From NCBI GenBank assembly GCA_017547845.1, contig JAFYNZ010000053.1, positions 29,198 to 93,197 of the forward strand: DNA of 64,000 nt, read 5' to 3'. Positions within the stretch are counted from its first letter, which is position 1; each line of letters starts with the position of its first letter. This stretch comes from Muribaculaceae bacterium. GTDB lineage: Bacteria > Bacteroidota > Bacteroidia > Bacteroidales > Muribaculaceae. Positions 18,751 through 28,684 of this stretch are shown in pieces. Under the pieces are notes generated by a model. The model had not been told where the DNA came from and made no database searches. It worked only from the letters and a program-made list of their open reading frames with translations. The position numbers were made by a program, and so were the translations under genes.

Positions 18751-18837
18751 GCAAATATAAGCATCTGTTTTGATTTTTGCAACTTTTTATCAACAAAACA
18801 ATATACCAACCGAAAACATATAAATTGTTAAGTCCAA
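18751..18837. repeat. 87-bp perfect direct repeat, copy 2
   Basis: Identical to 16396-16482. The two copies bracket the short YD protein, the RHS cassette and both candidate immunity genes. Confidence 0.95.
18752..18782 (-). promoter_or_regulatory. Promoter inside repeat copy 2
   Basis: Same TTG-N20-TATATTTG arrangement as copy 1. It drives the gene starting at 18733. Confidence 0.8.
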
Positions 18838-18911
18838 CAGCAAATGCAAAATTAGCAAAGATTGCTGAAAGGAATTTATAGAAGCACCCTGAAAAATGTG
18901 AGCTATACGAA

Positions 18912-18951
18912 AAAATCTGCATCGTCATATCAATGAAACGATGCAGATTTT
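18912..18951 (-). terminator. Terminator after the CotH-like gene
   Basis: A 13-bp perfect stem (AAAATCTGCATCG with its complement) and a 14-nt loop. Read on the minus strand it is followed by a T run. It closes the operon that begins at deoC. Confidence 0.85.
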
Positions 18952-18996
18952 GTATAATACTGATTTGTCGCCCAAATATATCGGGCCGGTGATGGA

Positions 18997-20763
18997 TTAT
19001 CTGACGAGGATTTTGCGGGCTTGGGAGCCGAGACGCACGATATAGACTCCGGCAGGAAGATTGTCTGCGCTGACCTTGCAACCGCTAAGGTTGTAGATTT
19101 TCGCATTTTCCGGTGCAACAATACCTCCGTCGATAGCATACACATCAAACTCAGGGACTTCAATACCTGTGATATTAGAGTCTTCCCAATAGCCATGAAG
19201 CCACTTTATGCGACCGTCAATATTCTTTTTCATTTCACTTTTCTTGGCATAGATGTCGGCGTTGCCATATTGCGGCCAACGTGCATAGTCGCATGCTGCC
19301 GCCACTGCGATTTTATCGGCAAACTCTGTCATGAAAGCATCTATCGATGCGACTTCCTCGCGATAAAACTTGTTCCATATCACCTTCACATGCTCTTGAA
19401 AACGAGGGAATTTTGCAAACTCCTCAATCCAGTGATTGCCAAACGGCGAATTGATGTAGATAAATCGGTTTTCGCCATTGTGGAACGAGTTGCCAAAGTC
19501 CCATACCGGACCAAACATCCATTTCTGATCCTCGCCACGGTCGCGGTGCATGTAGCAGCTGCCGTGGAACGACTCAGCGTTTTGCATTATCTCTTGCACG
19601 ATGTAGAAACGCACCAAGCGATCCATATCGACGAGTTCTTCCCAATCGGTAGATGACTTATCAGACAGATAAATAGCGTCGTCGATAGCGTTCATCTGAT
19701 CGGAAAGAAATCGGCGTTGCTCTGCCGAAAGGAGTTCGGGCGTTTTATAGGTGAAGCGCATAGTAACGCCATTGCCTTCGGTGATGCGCACCTGTTCCGT
19801 CTCATCATAGTTGTCTATCTCCACAAGCCAACCACCCGTAATTTCAGAGGCATCAGTCGCATAGTCTTCTTGCTCCACGATGTTGACTCTGTCTTCGTCG
19901 ATGCGAATAGTCTCAGTGAGGAAATACAGGCCGATATAGTTGCCATTAAGCACCACTTCGACAGGCTCTTGCGCCGGCGTGTAAGGCATATCCATCAAGC
20001 GACTAAACTCGAAGCCAAGCGTATTGCGATAGAAACCGAGGTTGTCGTCGGCATGAGCCAGCAATGCAAAGTGTTTGCTCTTGTTCATACCGAGCAGAGC
20101 GGCCTTTGAGCCGAGTTTGATGCGATAAGGCTTCTTGTCGAAGTCACGCCATGTGTAGTTGCCACGACCACGAATTTCGAGGGGCAATTGCTCCTCCTTA
20201 GAGCCGACAGCTTCGTAGCCGTCGAGTCCGAATGTCTCAATGTAGTAAGTGGCATTGATATAGTTCTCCTTTGAAGTAATCGCTTGCGAATTTTCGGTGT
20301 TGATAAACATCACCGGGAGAGTCTCAGAATAGCCGTTGCCACTTGATGACATCACCCACGAGCCTTGCGCCCAATTGTCGCCCGACGACGGAGTGAACGT
20401 GCCACCCACGAGGATTGTGGCTGACGTGGTCGCTGTGCGATATTCATTGCGCACTTTGCTGATATTTTCTTTCACATTCGGAAACGTGTCGTCGATTTTT
20501 CCGTCGGGAAGCGTAGTCGCAGCAAAGGTGTAGCGATACATATTTTCGACGCTCTTGTCGAATGTCACCGACCATTTGTCGCCCGACTCGCGAGTCATCG
20601 ACACCACCCAAGTCTGCTTGTCGTGCTCACTGCCATAGACAAACTTCACATTCTCGTATTTCGTCTTCGAATTGTCGAAATAGAACGTACCCTTAGGGAT
20701 TGTCACTCCCCAAGCAACGGCACACACAAGTGCCAACAACATAAAGAGATTAAACCTACACAT
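18997..20763 (-). CDS. Secreted CotH-kinase-family protein with T9SS tail
   Basis: 588 aa. Signal peptide about 1-19 (MCRFNLFMLLALVCAVAWG). A carbohydrate-binding-like N-terminal part is followed by a CotH domain (about 175-470) with RGRGNYTW, KHFALLAHADDN, GLYFLTETIRIDEDRVNI and RFYIVQEIMQN. Family knowledge: CotH proteins are atypical kinases, shown to phosphorylate spore-coat proteins in Bacillus. Many Bacteroidetes members are secreted and their substrates are unknown. The C-terminus (KIYNLSGCKVSADNLPAGVY and following) is a T9SS sorting tail, so the protein is probably on the surface. It is the last gene of the operon with the secreted endonuclease and TonB receptor. Confidence 0.88.
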   Translation of the reverse strand: MCRFNLFMLLALVCAVAWGVTIPKGTFYFDNSKTKYENVKFVYGSEHDKQTWVVSMTRESGDKWSVTFDKSVENMYRYTFAATTLPDGKIDDTFPNVKENISKVRNEYRTATTSATILVGGTFTPSSGDNWAQGSWVMSSSGNGYSETLPVMFINTENSQAITSKENYINATYYIETFGLDGYEAVGSKEEQLPLEIRGRGNYTWRDFDKKPYRIKLGSKAALLGMNKSKHFALLAHADDNLGFYRNTLGFEFSRLMDMPYTPAQEPVEVVLNGNYIGLYFLTETIRIDEDRVNIVEQEDYATDASEITGGWLVEIDNYDETEQVRITEGNGVTMRFTYKTPELLSAEQRRFLSDQMNAIDDAIYLSDKSSTDWEELVDMDRLVRFYIVQEIMQNAESFHGSCYMHRDRGEDQKWMFGPVWDFGNSFHNGENRFIYINSPFGNHWIEEFAKFPRFQEHVKVIWNKFYREEVASIDAFMTEFADKIAVAAACDYARWPQYGNADIYAKKSEMKKNIDGRIKWLHGYWEDSNITGIEVPEFDVYAIDGGIVAPENAKIYNLSGCKVSADNLPAGVYIVRLGSQARKILVR

Positions 20764-20799
20764 ATAAAATCTTAATTAGCTAATTATCAACCCAATATA

Positions 20800-22497
20800 T
20801 CATCTTACGATGACCTTCACAGGACGCAATGAGTGTGGAGCAACTATGAAATAGACACCACTCGGAAGGTCGATCATCATCGACGATGCGACACCCGAAA
20901 TCTGCTTGATCATCACGCCTGAGATGTCGTAGACAGTGAGTGAGTCGACCTCATCGTCACATCTGACGACCACTCCCCCATCAACGCTTATCGCTCGCAA
21001 CCCGTAAGAGTCATCGAGGGCTGCGACACTTGATGTCTTTGCCACTTGAATGGTATTTGACAGCTCCGACTTATAGCCCAGACGGACACTTTGCACCTCA
21101 TACGACTCAGAGACATCGGCTGCTCGGTCTTCTATAAGCAGATAGGACTCTTCGGCTATAATCTCGCTTGTGACCACCTCGCCCGACGGCAGATAGCGCG
21201 TGCGATGCACGATGTAGTAGTCGATAGTCTGCTCGGGGGCAATCCAGTTGGCAACATAGCTGCTGTCGGTGACATCGGTCGCCGCAGTCGCAACGACCGG
21301 CAACATCTGTGGCACTTCAAGGGCTTCAGCCGACAATGCGACATTGAATGTCTTTCCGGCAGCAAAACCACCATCGTAGAGCGTAATCGCCGCCACATGC
21401 TTGCCCAACATGGTCGGAGCATATCTGATAGCCAGTCGGTAGCCCTCATCGGAATTTACCTTTGAGGCCGGTATCTGATTGTCCTTGACTCCTTGGAGAG
21501 TGAACATGGCACGATCGGTGCCTGTGACGCGTATTGACAACGCCGACGAGAGGTTGACTCCTTTGACAAGCAACTCGATGGTCTGAGTTGAGCCGATTGC
21601 CACCTGTCCGAAGTCGAGCGACGAGTTTTCAGCCGGTGACACAAGTTCGGGATCGCCGGTGATGGGAGGAGTGATAGCGCCACCTTGTTCGGCGATGTAG
21701 AATGTCTCACTGGTGCGGCTGCCCCAGATATATTCAGCCAATTCGGCAAAGTCAATAAACGGATTTCGGTTGCCTTGAATCTTGTAGACAGCCTCGTTGC
21801 GGTCAATCTCTTTTTGGCTCACAGGGTCGCGACGATGCCAGTCGAGCAGCAAATCGACAGCCCACGGCTTGAGCGTCGGATAGTCGCCTTGCTGAGCCAT
21901 GTAGGTGTATTTCCAAGTGAAATCTTGATAGGCTGTCACCACATAGAAGTAGGTGCGTGCGAAGTCGCCTTTGTATTCATCGGCAGGCTCAAACACCTTT
22001 CCTGCACCGCCACCTTGGCCAATGACAGCGTAACCGACACGAGTCACGCCATTGTCGAAAGTCGCATCTTCCACTTCGCCGAGAGGATAGTTGCTCTTGG
22101 CCATATTGGCATCAGACTCCGACGGATAGAGATGAAACAGGTCGGTGTAGGCTTCATTGTTGTCGCCACCCCACCACGACTTAGGGAACGAGTGCTCACG
22201 ATTCATTCCGCTCCAACCACGACTGACATAGTAGACATTGTCGGAATACATCTCCCACCAACGCTTCTGGCCGTTGTAGAGTTCGGGATAGACATCAGTC
22301 TTGGGAAACTGAGTAGGAAACAGTGAGTTGTAGGTCACCACCGTGTGAGGGCGTATCACCTCATGAGCCGCTGTTTTGAGAGCCTCCTTCTTCTTGCCAT
22401 CAAGTGCGGTGTAGTAGTTATGAGGCACATCGGCAGCGACTGTCGCGCATAGCGACAACAGCATTATGAGTGTGGAAATCAGTCGTTGTATCATCAT
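20800..22497 (-). CDS. Secreted endonuclease I family nuclease with T9SS tail
   Basis: 565 aa. Signal peptide about 1-22. The endonuclease I (EndA/NucM type) domain covers about 25-270 and shows the beta-beta-alpha metal motif region REHSFPKSWWGG followed by DLFHLYPSESDANMAKSNYP. The enzyme class degrades DNA, and sometimes RNA, outside the cell. After a linker come an Ig/ASPM-like domain (about 285-395), a fibronectin-III-like domain and a T9SS sorting tail (SGVMIKQISG and following). Position next to a TonB receptor and an OB-fold lipoprotein suggests extracellular nucleic-acid breakdown before uptake. The 36-bp gap to the CotH gene and 59-bp gap to the lipoprotein gene support one operon. 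Confidence 0.92.
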   Translation of the reverse strand: MMIQRLISTLIMLLSLCATVAADVPHNYYTALDGKKKEALKTAAHEVIRPHTVVTYNSLFPTQFPKTDVYPELYNGQKRWWEMYSDNVYYVSRGWSGMNREHSFPKSWWGGDNNEAYTDLFHLYPSESDANMAKSNYPLGEVEDATFDNGVTRVGYAVIGQGGGAGKVFEPADEYKGDFARTYFYVVTAYQDFTWKYTYMAQQGDYPTLKPWAVDLLLDWHRRDPVSQKEIDRNEAVYKIQGNRNPFIDFAELAEYIWGSRTSETFYIAEQGGAITPPITGDPELVSPAENSSLDFGQVAIGSTQTIELLVKGVNLSSALSIRVTGTDRAMFTLQGVKDNQIPASKVNSDEGYRLAIRYAPTMLGKHVAAITLYDGGFAAGKTFNVALSAEALEVPQMLPVVATAATDVTDSSYVANWIAPEQTIDYYIVHRTRYLPSGEVVTSEIIAEESYLLIEDRAADVSESYEVQSVRLGYKSELSNTIQVAKTSSVAALDDSYGLRAISVDGGVVVRCDDEVDSLTVYDISGVMIKQISGVASSMMIDLPSGVYFIVAPHSLRPVKVIVR

Positions 22498-22556
22498 ATG
22501 TGGGTTTTGTGACCCACCACCCGATCAAGAGTGGTGAGCCTATAGGATTGTCGAGA

Positions 22557-24791
22557 TTAGTCAAGAATCTCCACCTTGGAGATGTTCTTCACGCCACGCT
22601 TGCCGAAGTATTTGGTCACATCGCCGTAGACCTTAACTCGCTTGAGGTAGATCGCCGGATTGTTCTTCAATCCGAGCACATCGCGTGTCGCACCGGCCTT
22701 GATACCGGCAGGGATACTCTTTGCTATCGTAGTGACATCAGATGAGTCTGCAAGGATACAGTTGGTGTTGTTGTAATCAGCATTAGGAGCATTGTCGAAT
22801 GTAGCACCTGAATCCCAGTTCATACCTGATACCCAACCGACAACATAACCCTCAATCCACACGCCTGTAGCGTCAGCCGTAGAAGCCATCACGTCTGAAA
22901 TCTTGTAAGGATTGTTTTCAGAGCCGAGACCTGAAGGGTCCACAGGGTCGTCGCCACCGGCAGGATCGTCAGGAGTGACTGCTGATGCACCACCGATGTT
23001 GACATTATCGATGCAATATGTCGAAGAAGCATCTTTGTCAGTGCCATAGTAGCGCCAGCCGATGTAGACCACGCCTGAGAATGCGCTAAGGTCGACATTA
23101 GATGCCACCCATGCGCTATAGCCTGAAGCAGGGATTTCAGGGAGTGTCACAGTGAGTTGAGTCTTAGTCGCTGTCTTAGGATCGTTGCTTGTGAGTACAT
23201 AGACTTCCATAGTCGATGTGGTGCTTGTGTAAGCCGCTTGAGTGATAAACTCGAGTGTCTTCTTAGGTGACTTGTCGAGGTCGATAGCCGGAGACACCAA
23301 CCATGAATCCCATGGACCTGTCGTACCCTTGTAGGCTGTGCATGTAGCATAGATATTGTTGTCAAACATCTTGAGATACCACTTCTTGTCGCCCGACACC
23401 TCAGTATAGTTCCAGCCGTCGTTCTTCATTGCTGCGATAGTCTCGCCATATTTCTCGAAGTCGCAGTAGAGCGATGCGACAGCTTCACCCGGATTTACAG
23501 GGTCATTACCACCACCGATGTTGACACCGTCAATCTTGAATTCGCTTGCTGTGCCCTTGTTGCCGGTCACACCGTTGGCACCCATGAATGATTCAAACTT
23601 ACCACGCACCCAGATTTGCTTCTGGTAGACGCTTGCGTTATCGATAAGGTTACCATACTTGCGGAGGTCGGAGCCCTGAGGGAGTTCGATAACGATAGAG
23701 TTGGCAAGCGACTTAGTGTCGGCAGTTTCACCGACGACGAGTGTATTGTCAAGCTCGGCATTTGCGCCCCATATCACTTGGTCGTCAGATGTGAGTTCCG
23801 ACACACCTGCTTTCACGCTACCCACGATGTAGCCTGTGGTCCAACCCGATATGCCACTGTTTTGAGCCTCAATAGCTTCAGCCAGTGTGTAAGGATCATC
23901 GATTTGACCCTTAGTGTCAAACATACAGTCGTCTGTCGAACGGAGAAGAATCTGCCATGTACCGTTATAGTAAGACAAGATACCTCTCACATCGCCATTG
24001 CCCGAAGGGAGGAGGTCGTTCTTAAACGAAGCGTAGCTTGAGTTGCGCACGATGATAGAGTTGCCGTTTTCATCAAGAAGATTGCGGTTGGCATTAGCAT
24101 CAGCGTCAGCATAGTTCAACACGCCACCATCTTGGAAATGCACGTTACGGAAGATGACGAGTTGGCTTTGCCATTCGCGTTGACCGGCAGCCGATGTAGG
24201 GAGCTTGCCCATATCGGCTTCTTTGCAGTACATGGTCAAGTCTTCAGGTGCAGCTTCGCCTTCCACGATTTCGACACAGTCGCTCTTAGGAAGACCATTG
24301 AGTTGCGCCACATCTTGGAACACTTCGAAAGCCATAAACGACACCTGTGGAGTGCCATTATACTCACCATAACCACCTATCTGCTGAAGACCGGCATATT
24401 TACCGATGCCGAGACCTGTCACATTGATTACGACCTCTTGTCCGATGCGATATGTGTTGTAGAGGCTGTTTTGGTTGACTGAGAATGCCAACGCGCCTGT
24501 ACCGTCTTGGATTACGAGCGACTTATAGATGTTGCCTGTCGCGTCAGAAGAGATGACACGACCATGGACTATCACGTCAGAGCCGTCTTCATTCTTCTCG
24601 ATTGTCATATAGTAGTTGTTGTCATCACTCCAATACTTCTGCTTAAGGTCAGCGATAGTCGTATTGGCCTGAATAGTCGCTTCAGGGACAATCAGAGGAG
24701 GAGTGTCAAAATCATCTTGACATCCACTAAAGCCGCCCCACGCGATGAGTGCTGCGGCAGCAATGCTGAGATATGATTTAAAGGATTTCAT
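22557..24791 (-). CDS. DUF5689/DUF6359 OB-fold surface lipoprotein
   Basis: 744 aa lipoprotein: the signal ends in WGGFSGC, with the lipidated Cys at about residue 24. An N-terminal DUF5689 domain (about 40-290, with VIVHGRVISSDATGN) has OB-fold character like nucleic-acid-binding domains. It is followed by a DUF6359-like OB domain (about 300-420), a jelly-roll module of the choice-of-anchor type (about 435-605, with WDSWLVSPAIDL and CIDNVNIGG) and a second DUF6359-like OB domain at the C-terminus. It sits immediately downstream of the TonB receptor, where a SusD-like protein would be expected. I infer that it is the surface substrate-binding partner of that receptor, with nucleic acid as a plausible ligand. 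Confidence 0.82.
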   Translation of the reverse strand: MKSFKSYLSIAAAALIAWGGFSGCQDDFDTPPLIVPEATIQANTTIADLKQKYWSDDNNYYMTIEKNEDGSDVIVHGRVISSDATGNIYKSLVIQDGTGALAFSVNQNSLYNTYRIGQEVVINVTGLGIGKYAGLQQIGGYGEYNGTPQVSFMAFEVFQDVAQLNGLPKSDCVEIVEGEAAPEDLTMYCKEADMGKLPTSAAGQREWQSQLVIFRNVHFQDGGVLNYADADANANRNLLDENGNSIIVRNSSYASFKNDLLPSGNGDVRGILSYYNGTWQILLRSTDDCMFDTKGQIDDPYTLAEAIEAQNSGISGWTTGYIVGSVKAGVSELTSDDQVIWGANAELDNTLVVGETADTKSLANSIVIELPQGSDLRKYGNLIDNASVYQKQIWVRGKFESFMGANGVTGNKGTASEFKIDGVNIGGGNDPVNPGEAVASLYCDFEKYGETIAAMKNDGWNYTEVSGDKKWYLKMFDNNIYATCTAYKGTTGPWDSWLVSPAIDLDKSPKKTLEFITQAAYTSTTSTMEVYVLTSNDPKTATKTQLTVTLPEIPASGYSAWVASNVDLSAFSGVVYIGWRYYGTDKDASSTYCIDNVNIGGASAVTPDDPAGGDDPVDPSGLGSENNPYKISDVMASTADATGVWIEGYVVGWVSGMNWDSGATFDNAPNADYNNTNCILADSSDVTTIAKSIPAGIKAGATRDVLGLKNNPAIYLKRVKVYGDVTKYFGKRGVKNISKVEILD

Positions 24792-24828
24792 ATGTTGTAG
24801 TTGTTTTATTTGCTTGATTATTAATTAT

Positions 24829-27609
24829 TTAGAAACGGATACCACAATTCAAGAAGATGCGTATGCCTTGAGCATAGTAGATCTTGTTGGGGAATTTACC
24901 CACATCGAAGTTGTCGTAGTCGAAGCGTCCTTGCTGATAGCCTCCGGTCTGGATATTCTTGTTGTTGAGCAAGTTGTTGACACTGAGGTTGAAGTTGACT
25001 TGACCAAACTTGGTGTAGATGACCTTACCGATAGAGAGGTTGACCACGAATGCATCGTTGAGACGCTCTTGCGTAGCGATTTCACGCATCTTCTGCTCGA
25101 GTTCCTCCTCTGAGTTACAGATTTTGTAAAGGTCGGGCAATGCTTCGTGACGGATTGGAGAAAGGTCGATGTAAGAGTCGCCCATCCATGAAGCATTGAT
25201 GTTGAAGAACCACATCTTAGGTGCCGCCCAGTCGATGCCGATGTTGTAGGCTTGCTGAGGAGTGCCTGCCACGTAGTAGTTTTTGATGTAGACTGTGGTC
25301 ACGGTGTCGGGCATTGTGCCATTTTCGTATGAACGCACACCACGTGGACGGTTGGTGTACTGATAGCGTGAGAATGTACCCGCTGCAGTGACTGTCAATG
25401 ATGGCGTAATCTTGTAGGCCATACCGAGTTCGACACCCTTATATGTCTTATTGACACCTGCCATCACATAGTTCATAAACGATGAGTGCTGGTCATCGTA
25501 GAACGATGTGCGCTCTGTGCCGTCATAAGTGTTGGTCCAGAAACCGGTGATGCTACCACGGAAACGGCTATAGTTCCACACATAAGAGATGTCGGCAGAG
25601 ATGTAGCGTTCCGACTGCAAGCCTGAAATGGCTGTATCCTTAACGCGTGGCGAAACGTAAGCGTAGTCGTAGAGTGGTGCTGCTGTGCCGTAGCTTGCGT
25701 GAGCCACAAAGTAGTTGCGACCATCAAGTTTGTAGGTCGCGCCGGCCTTGAATGCCACGTTGTCGAATGTGTGACGCTCGCCTGCACCGTATGAATTCTC
25801 AGGTGCACGACCGTTGCGCATGTTACCATAGCGACGGAAGTTGGTATAGCTCACTTGCATACCATAGTTGACATCCCAGTGTTGTGTCTTAATCTGGTTT
25901 TGAAGCCATGCACGAGCCGTAATCGAACGAATGTTGTAGTCATAGCCAAACACATCACCTTCGGTCACCTTGCGGTTAGGATTATTGAGGTCGTTTTGAA
26001 GCATTGTCGGATTGTCCGGGAAGTCGCGTTCCGAGAAGTTGTCGATGTCGCGCCAGTATTCTGCACCCAAGAGGTCCTTGATAGTCTTGTAGTAGTGAGA
26101 ATCTGTGTAGTTGAACGACACGCCGCCATCGAGCGTCATGATGTCGTTGATGCGATGATTGATGTAGGAGTTGAGCATCCATGAAGTGAAATCGCTGTGG
26201 CGATTTTCGATGATGTAGGTCGCATGACCTCTCAACTCAGGATTGCTCTGATTCTGGATATTGTTGAGCAAGTTGGTCTGATAGATTGCCGCCCAGTCGA
26301 TTTGGCGCATGCTTTCGTTGTTTTGCCAAAGCTCTGTGTAGTAGTCATAGACCGCTTTCTGCTGATTGTAAAGCTCTGTGCCCTCTTCAGCCGTAGGCTC
26401 GTAATAAGATGGCAAGTAGCGATAGTAGTCAGGACGAGGGTCGGCTGCTTGATACCAGTTGAGAGCCGAGCTCGCATACTTATTGTGACGGAATCCGACC
26501 GCTGTGTTGACTGTCGTACCCATCTGAGGCTTCCAAATCCAGTTGATGATAGCCGATGGGTCGAATGAGTTGACTATACGCGCACTTTTCTTCTTACCAT
26601 CGTGCCAACCCCAGTTTGGGTTGTAAAGATTGTTGCCGGCAAGTTGGTAAGCCTCTTCGTAAGTGGCACTTGCTGTGGCACGTTGAGTCGGAGCGCCCCA
26701 TGTCGTGATGTTGATGCTATGCTCGTCGTTGAAAATCTTCTGCAACGAGAGGAAGTAGCCCACCGAGTTGTAGAACGTGCCTTCGGTGACACCCTCCGGT
26801 GCATAACGACCGATGACCGATGCTGTCAATGCCCAACCATGCTTGTTAACGCCGGTCGCATATTGCATCATGGCACGAAGCATATAGTTGGAATTGGTGT
26901 AGGAGACATTGCCTCTCCAACCCGGAGCGTAGTCGGCTGCATAGGTAGAGAAATTGTGCGACCCACCGATTCCACCGAAGCCGTAGGCCACTGATTCCAA
27001 TCCCACACCGACGCTCTTGCTACGGAACGCCGTAGATGTCATACCTCCAAGACCAGAGAAGTTGAAGCGACCACGAGCCGGGTCGTTGAAGTTCACTCCG
27101 TTGATATAGCCCTGAGAGTATTCCGAGTCATATCCGCGCATGCGGAAACGCATCACAGAGAAGTCGTAGTTGGCTGTCTGATAGAAGACGTTGTCGTTGG
27201 CACCTTGGATTGTACCGATCGACTGGTTGCCGCCTTCATCTTCCAATAACTGAGACTCGTCGAAAATGTAGTCGTCAGGATTCATCAACGATGTATCATA
27301 CGACGATATTTGCATCTTAATCTCACCCAAGTTTGTTGTAAGTCCGGCGATGATGTTGACATCTTCCATTATGTCGAGATAGCCATAAGCGACCACCTGA
27401 AGCACATCATTACCGGCTTTTGCTTCCGTGATAGTGAACGAGCCATCTTCGGCCGTCACCACGAATGCACCCTGGTCGCGCAACATGACATTGGCGTCGG
27501 CAATAGGAGCGCCGGTCATCGCATCGACCACGACACCCTTCAACCCTGTCGCAGCAAACGCCGGCAAGGTCAGCAAGAGCATCAAGAGTAGATGAATGTT
27601 TCGTTTCAT
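24829..27609 (-). CDS. TonB-dependent outer-membrane receptor
   Basis: 926 aa. Signal peptide about 1-19, then a carboxypeptidase-regulatory-like beta-sandwich (about 20-95, GLKGVVVDAMTGAPIADANV), a plug domain (about 130-230) and a 22-strand-type barrel ending in an aromatic residue (GIRIFLNCGIRF), as usual for outer-membrane barrels. TonB receptors import large or scarce nutrients using the proton-motive force. It is SusC-like in its N-terminal extension, but no SusD gene is adjacent. The gap to the downstream lipoprotein gene is 37 bp. Neighbouring nucleases suggest import of DNA fragments or nucleotides, though phosphate- or metal-related uptake remains possible. Confidence 0.9.
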   Translation of the reverse strand: MKRNIHLLLMLLLTLPAFAATGLKGVVVDAMTGAPIADANVMLRDQGAFVVTAEDGSFTITEAKAGNDVLQVVAYGYLDIMEDVNIIAGLTTNLGEIKMQISSYDTSLMNPDDYIFDESQLLEDEGGNQSIGTIQGANDNVFYQTANYDFSVMRFRMRGYDSEYSQGYINGVNFNDPARGRFNFSGLGGMTSTAFRSKSVGVGLESVAYGFGGIGGSHNFSTYAADYAPGWRGNVSYTNSNYMLRAMMQYATGVNKHGWALTASVIGRYAPEGVTEGTFYNSVGYFLSLQKIFNDEHSINITTWGAPTQRATASATYEEAYQLAGNNLYNPNWGWHDGKKKSARIVNSFDPSAIINWIWKPQMGTTVNTAVGFRHNKYASSALNWYQAADPRPDYYRYLPSYYEPTAEEGTELYNQQKAVYDYYTELWQNNESMRQIDWAAIYQTNLLNNIQNQSNPELRGHATYIIENRHSDFTSWMLNSYINHRINDIMTLDGGVSFNYTDSHYYKTIKDLLGAEYWRDIDNFSERDFPDNPTMLQNDLNNPNRKVTEGDVFGYDYNIRSITARAWLQNQIKTQHWDVNYGMQVSYTNFRRYGNMRNGRAPENSYGAGERHTFDNVAFKAGATYKLDGRNYFVAHASYGTAAPLYDYAYVSPRVKDTAISGLQSERYISADISYVWNYSRFRGSITGFWTNTYDGTERTSFYDDQHSSFMNYVMAGVNKTYKGVELGMAYKITPSLTVTAAGTFSRYQYTNRPRGVRSYENGTMPDTVTTVYIKNYYVAGTPQQAYNIGIDWAAPKMWFFNINASWMGDSYIDLSPIRHEALPDLYKICNSEEELEQKMREIATQERLNDAFVVNLSIGKVIYTKFGQVNFNLSVNNLLNNKNIQTGGYQQGRFDYDNFDVGKFPNKIYYAQGIRIFLNCGIRF

Positions 27610-27625
27610 AATATTATCTGTTTAG

Positions 27626-28663
27626 TTATTTGATTTCTTTGATTAGGAACACTTGCGTTGGGAAGTGGTCGGAGTAGCCGTTGAGGAACACACCGCCCGA
27701 GAAGGTGCGATGTGGATAACCGCGATATGCCCCATCTTGCTGCTTTAGAAACTCCTTGTTGAACACCTCACACTTCAAGTATTTCAATTTTGAGCCACCC
27801 TGCGAAAGCAGACTGTGGCTGACGATTATTTGGTCGAAAAGGTCCCAATTGCCCTTGTAGCAATATGAACCGATACCCTTGTCAAGCATTGTCCAGAACG
27901 GATTGAAGAAGTAGCCCTCTTCGACATCTTCTTGCTTCTTTTGTGCACCAAGCACCATCGAGCAACTCTTGTCTTGAGGGTCATCGTTAAGGTCGCCCAT
28001 GACGATGATGCCGATGTTAGGGTCGATATTGCGCAACGAGTCGGCTATCTGACGACACAACTGTGCTGCCGCCTCACGAAGATAACTCGACTGCTCTGTG
28101 CCACCACGACGCGATGGCCAGTGATTGACTATTACGCCCACTCTTTCGCCACCAAGCAGACCGACGACACACATCTGGTCGCGCGTCTTGAAGTAATTCA
28201 GACCCTCAATCTTCAGCGTGTGGTTGGTCACATTTATCGGCTTAAAAAAGCGTGGATTGTAGAGCAATGCCACGTCGACACCGCGGCGGTCGGGCGAATC
28301 GTGGTGGATCACCTGATACATACGGTCTTTGATAGCATCTTGACGCACCAAGTCCTCAAGCACACTCTTGTTTTCTATCTCGCTGACGCCAAGCAGTGCA
28401 GGCCCCATAGGGGTCAACTTGGTAGTCATCTGCGAGATGGCATACGACATGTTCTTGAGCTTTGACTTGTACTTCTTGCCGTCCCAGCGATTTTTGCCTT
28501 CAGGCGAGAACTCGAGGTCATATTTGCCATTGTTGTTGAGCGTATCAAACAGGTTTTCGAGATTGTAGAATGCTACGCCAAACGTCTGATAACGCTTCCC
28601 CTGTGCCACTGCATTGCCGCACAAAAGCACGACAGCCAGCAGCATTGTCATCAATCTTTTCAT
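27626..28663 (-). CDS. Exported endonuclease/exonuclease/phosphatase family protein
   Basis: 345 aa. Signal peptide about 1-20 (ends in NAVAQG). All EEP signature blocks are visible: N-LENLFDT, the metal-binding E in VSEIENKSV, DRRGVDVALLY, NHWPSRRGG, GDLNDDP, and the terminal YSDHFP with catalytic Asp-His. The family hydrolyses phosphodiester bonds in nucleic acids, nucleotides or phospholipids. An exported member between deoC and a TonB receptor fits degradation of DNA or nucleotides in the periplasm or on the surface. The gaps to its neighbours are 16 and 21 bp. Confidence 0.92.
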   Translation of the reverse strand: MKRLMTMLLAVVLLCGNAVAQGKRYQTFGVAFYNLENLFDTLNNNGKYDLEFSPEGKNRWDGKKYKSKLKNMSYAISQMTTKLTPMGPALLGVSEIENKSVLEDLVRQDAIKDRMYQVIHHDSPDRRGVDVALLYNPRFFKPINVTNHTLKIEGLNYFKTRDQMCVVGLLGGERVGVIVNHWPSRRGGTEQSSYLREAAAQLCRQIADSLRNIDPNIGIIVMGDLNDDPQDKSCSMVLGAQKKQEDVEEGYFFNPFWTMLDKGIGSYCYKGNWDLFDQIIVSHSLLSQGGSKLKYLKCEVFNKEFLKQQDGAYRGYPHRTFSGGVFLNGYSDHFPTQVFLIKEIK

Positions 28664-28684
28664 ATCTCTATCCGTTTTTGGGGG

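Noticed and set aside
24829-27609. TonB receptor considered as a SusC of a polysaccharide-utilisation locus
   Set aside because: No SusD, glycoside hydrolase or sugar regulator is adjacent. Neighbours are nucleases and deoC.
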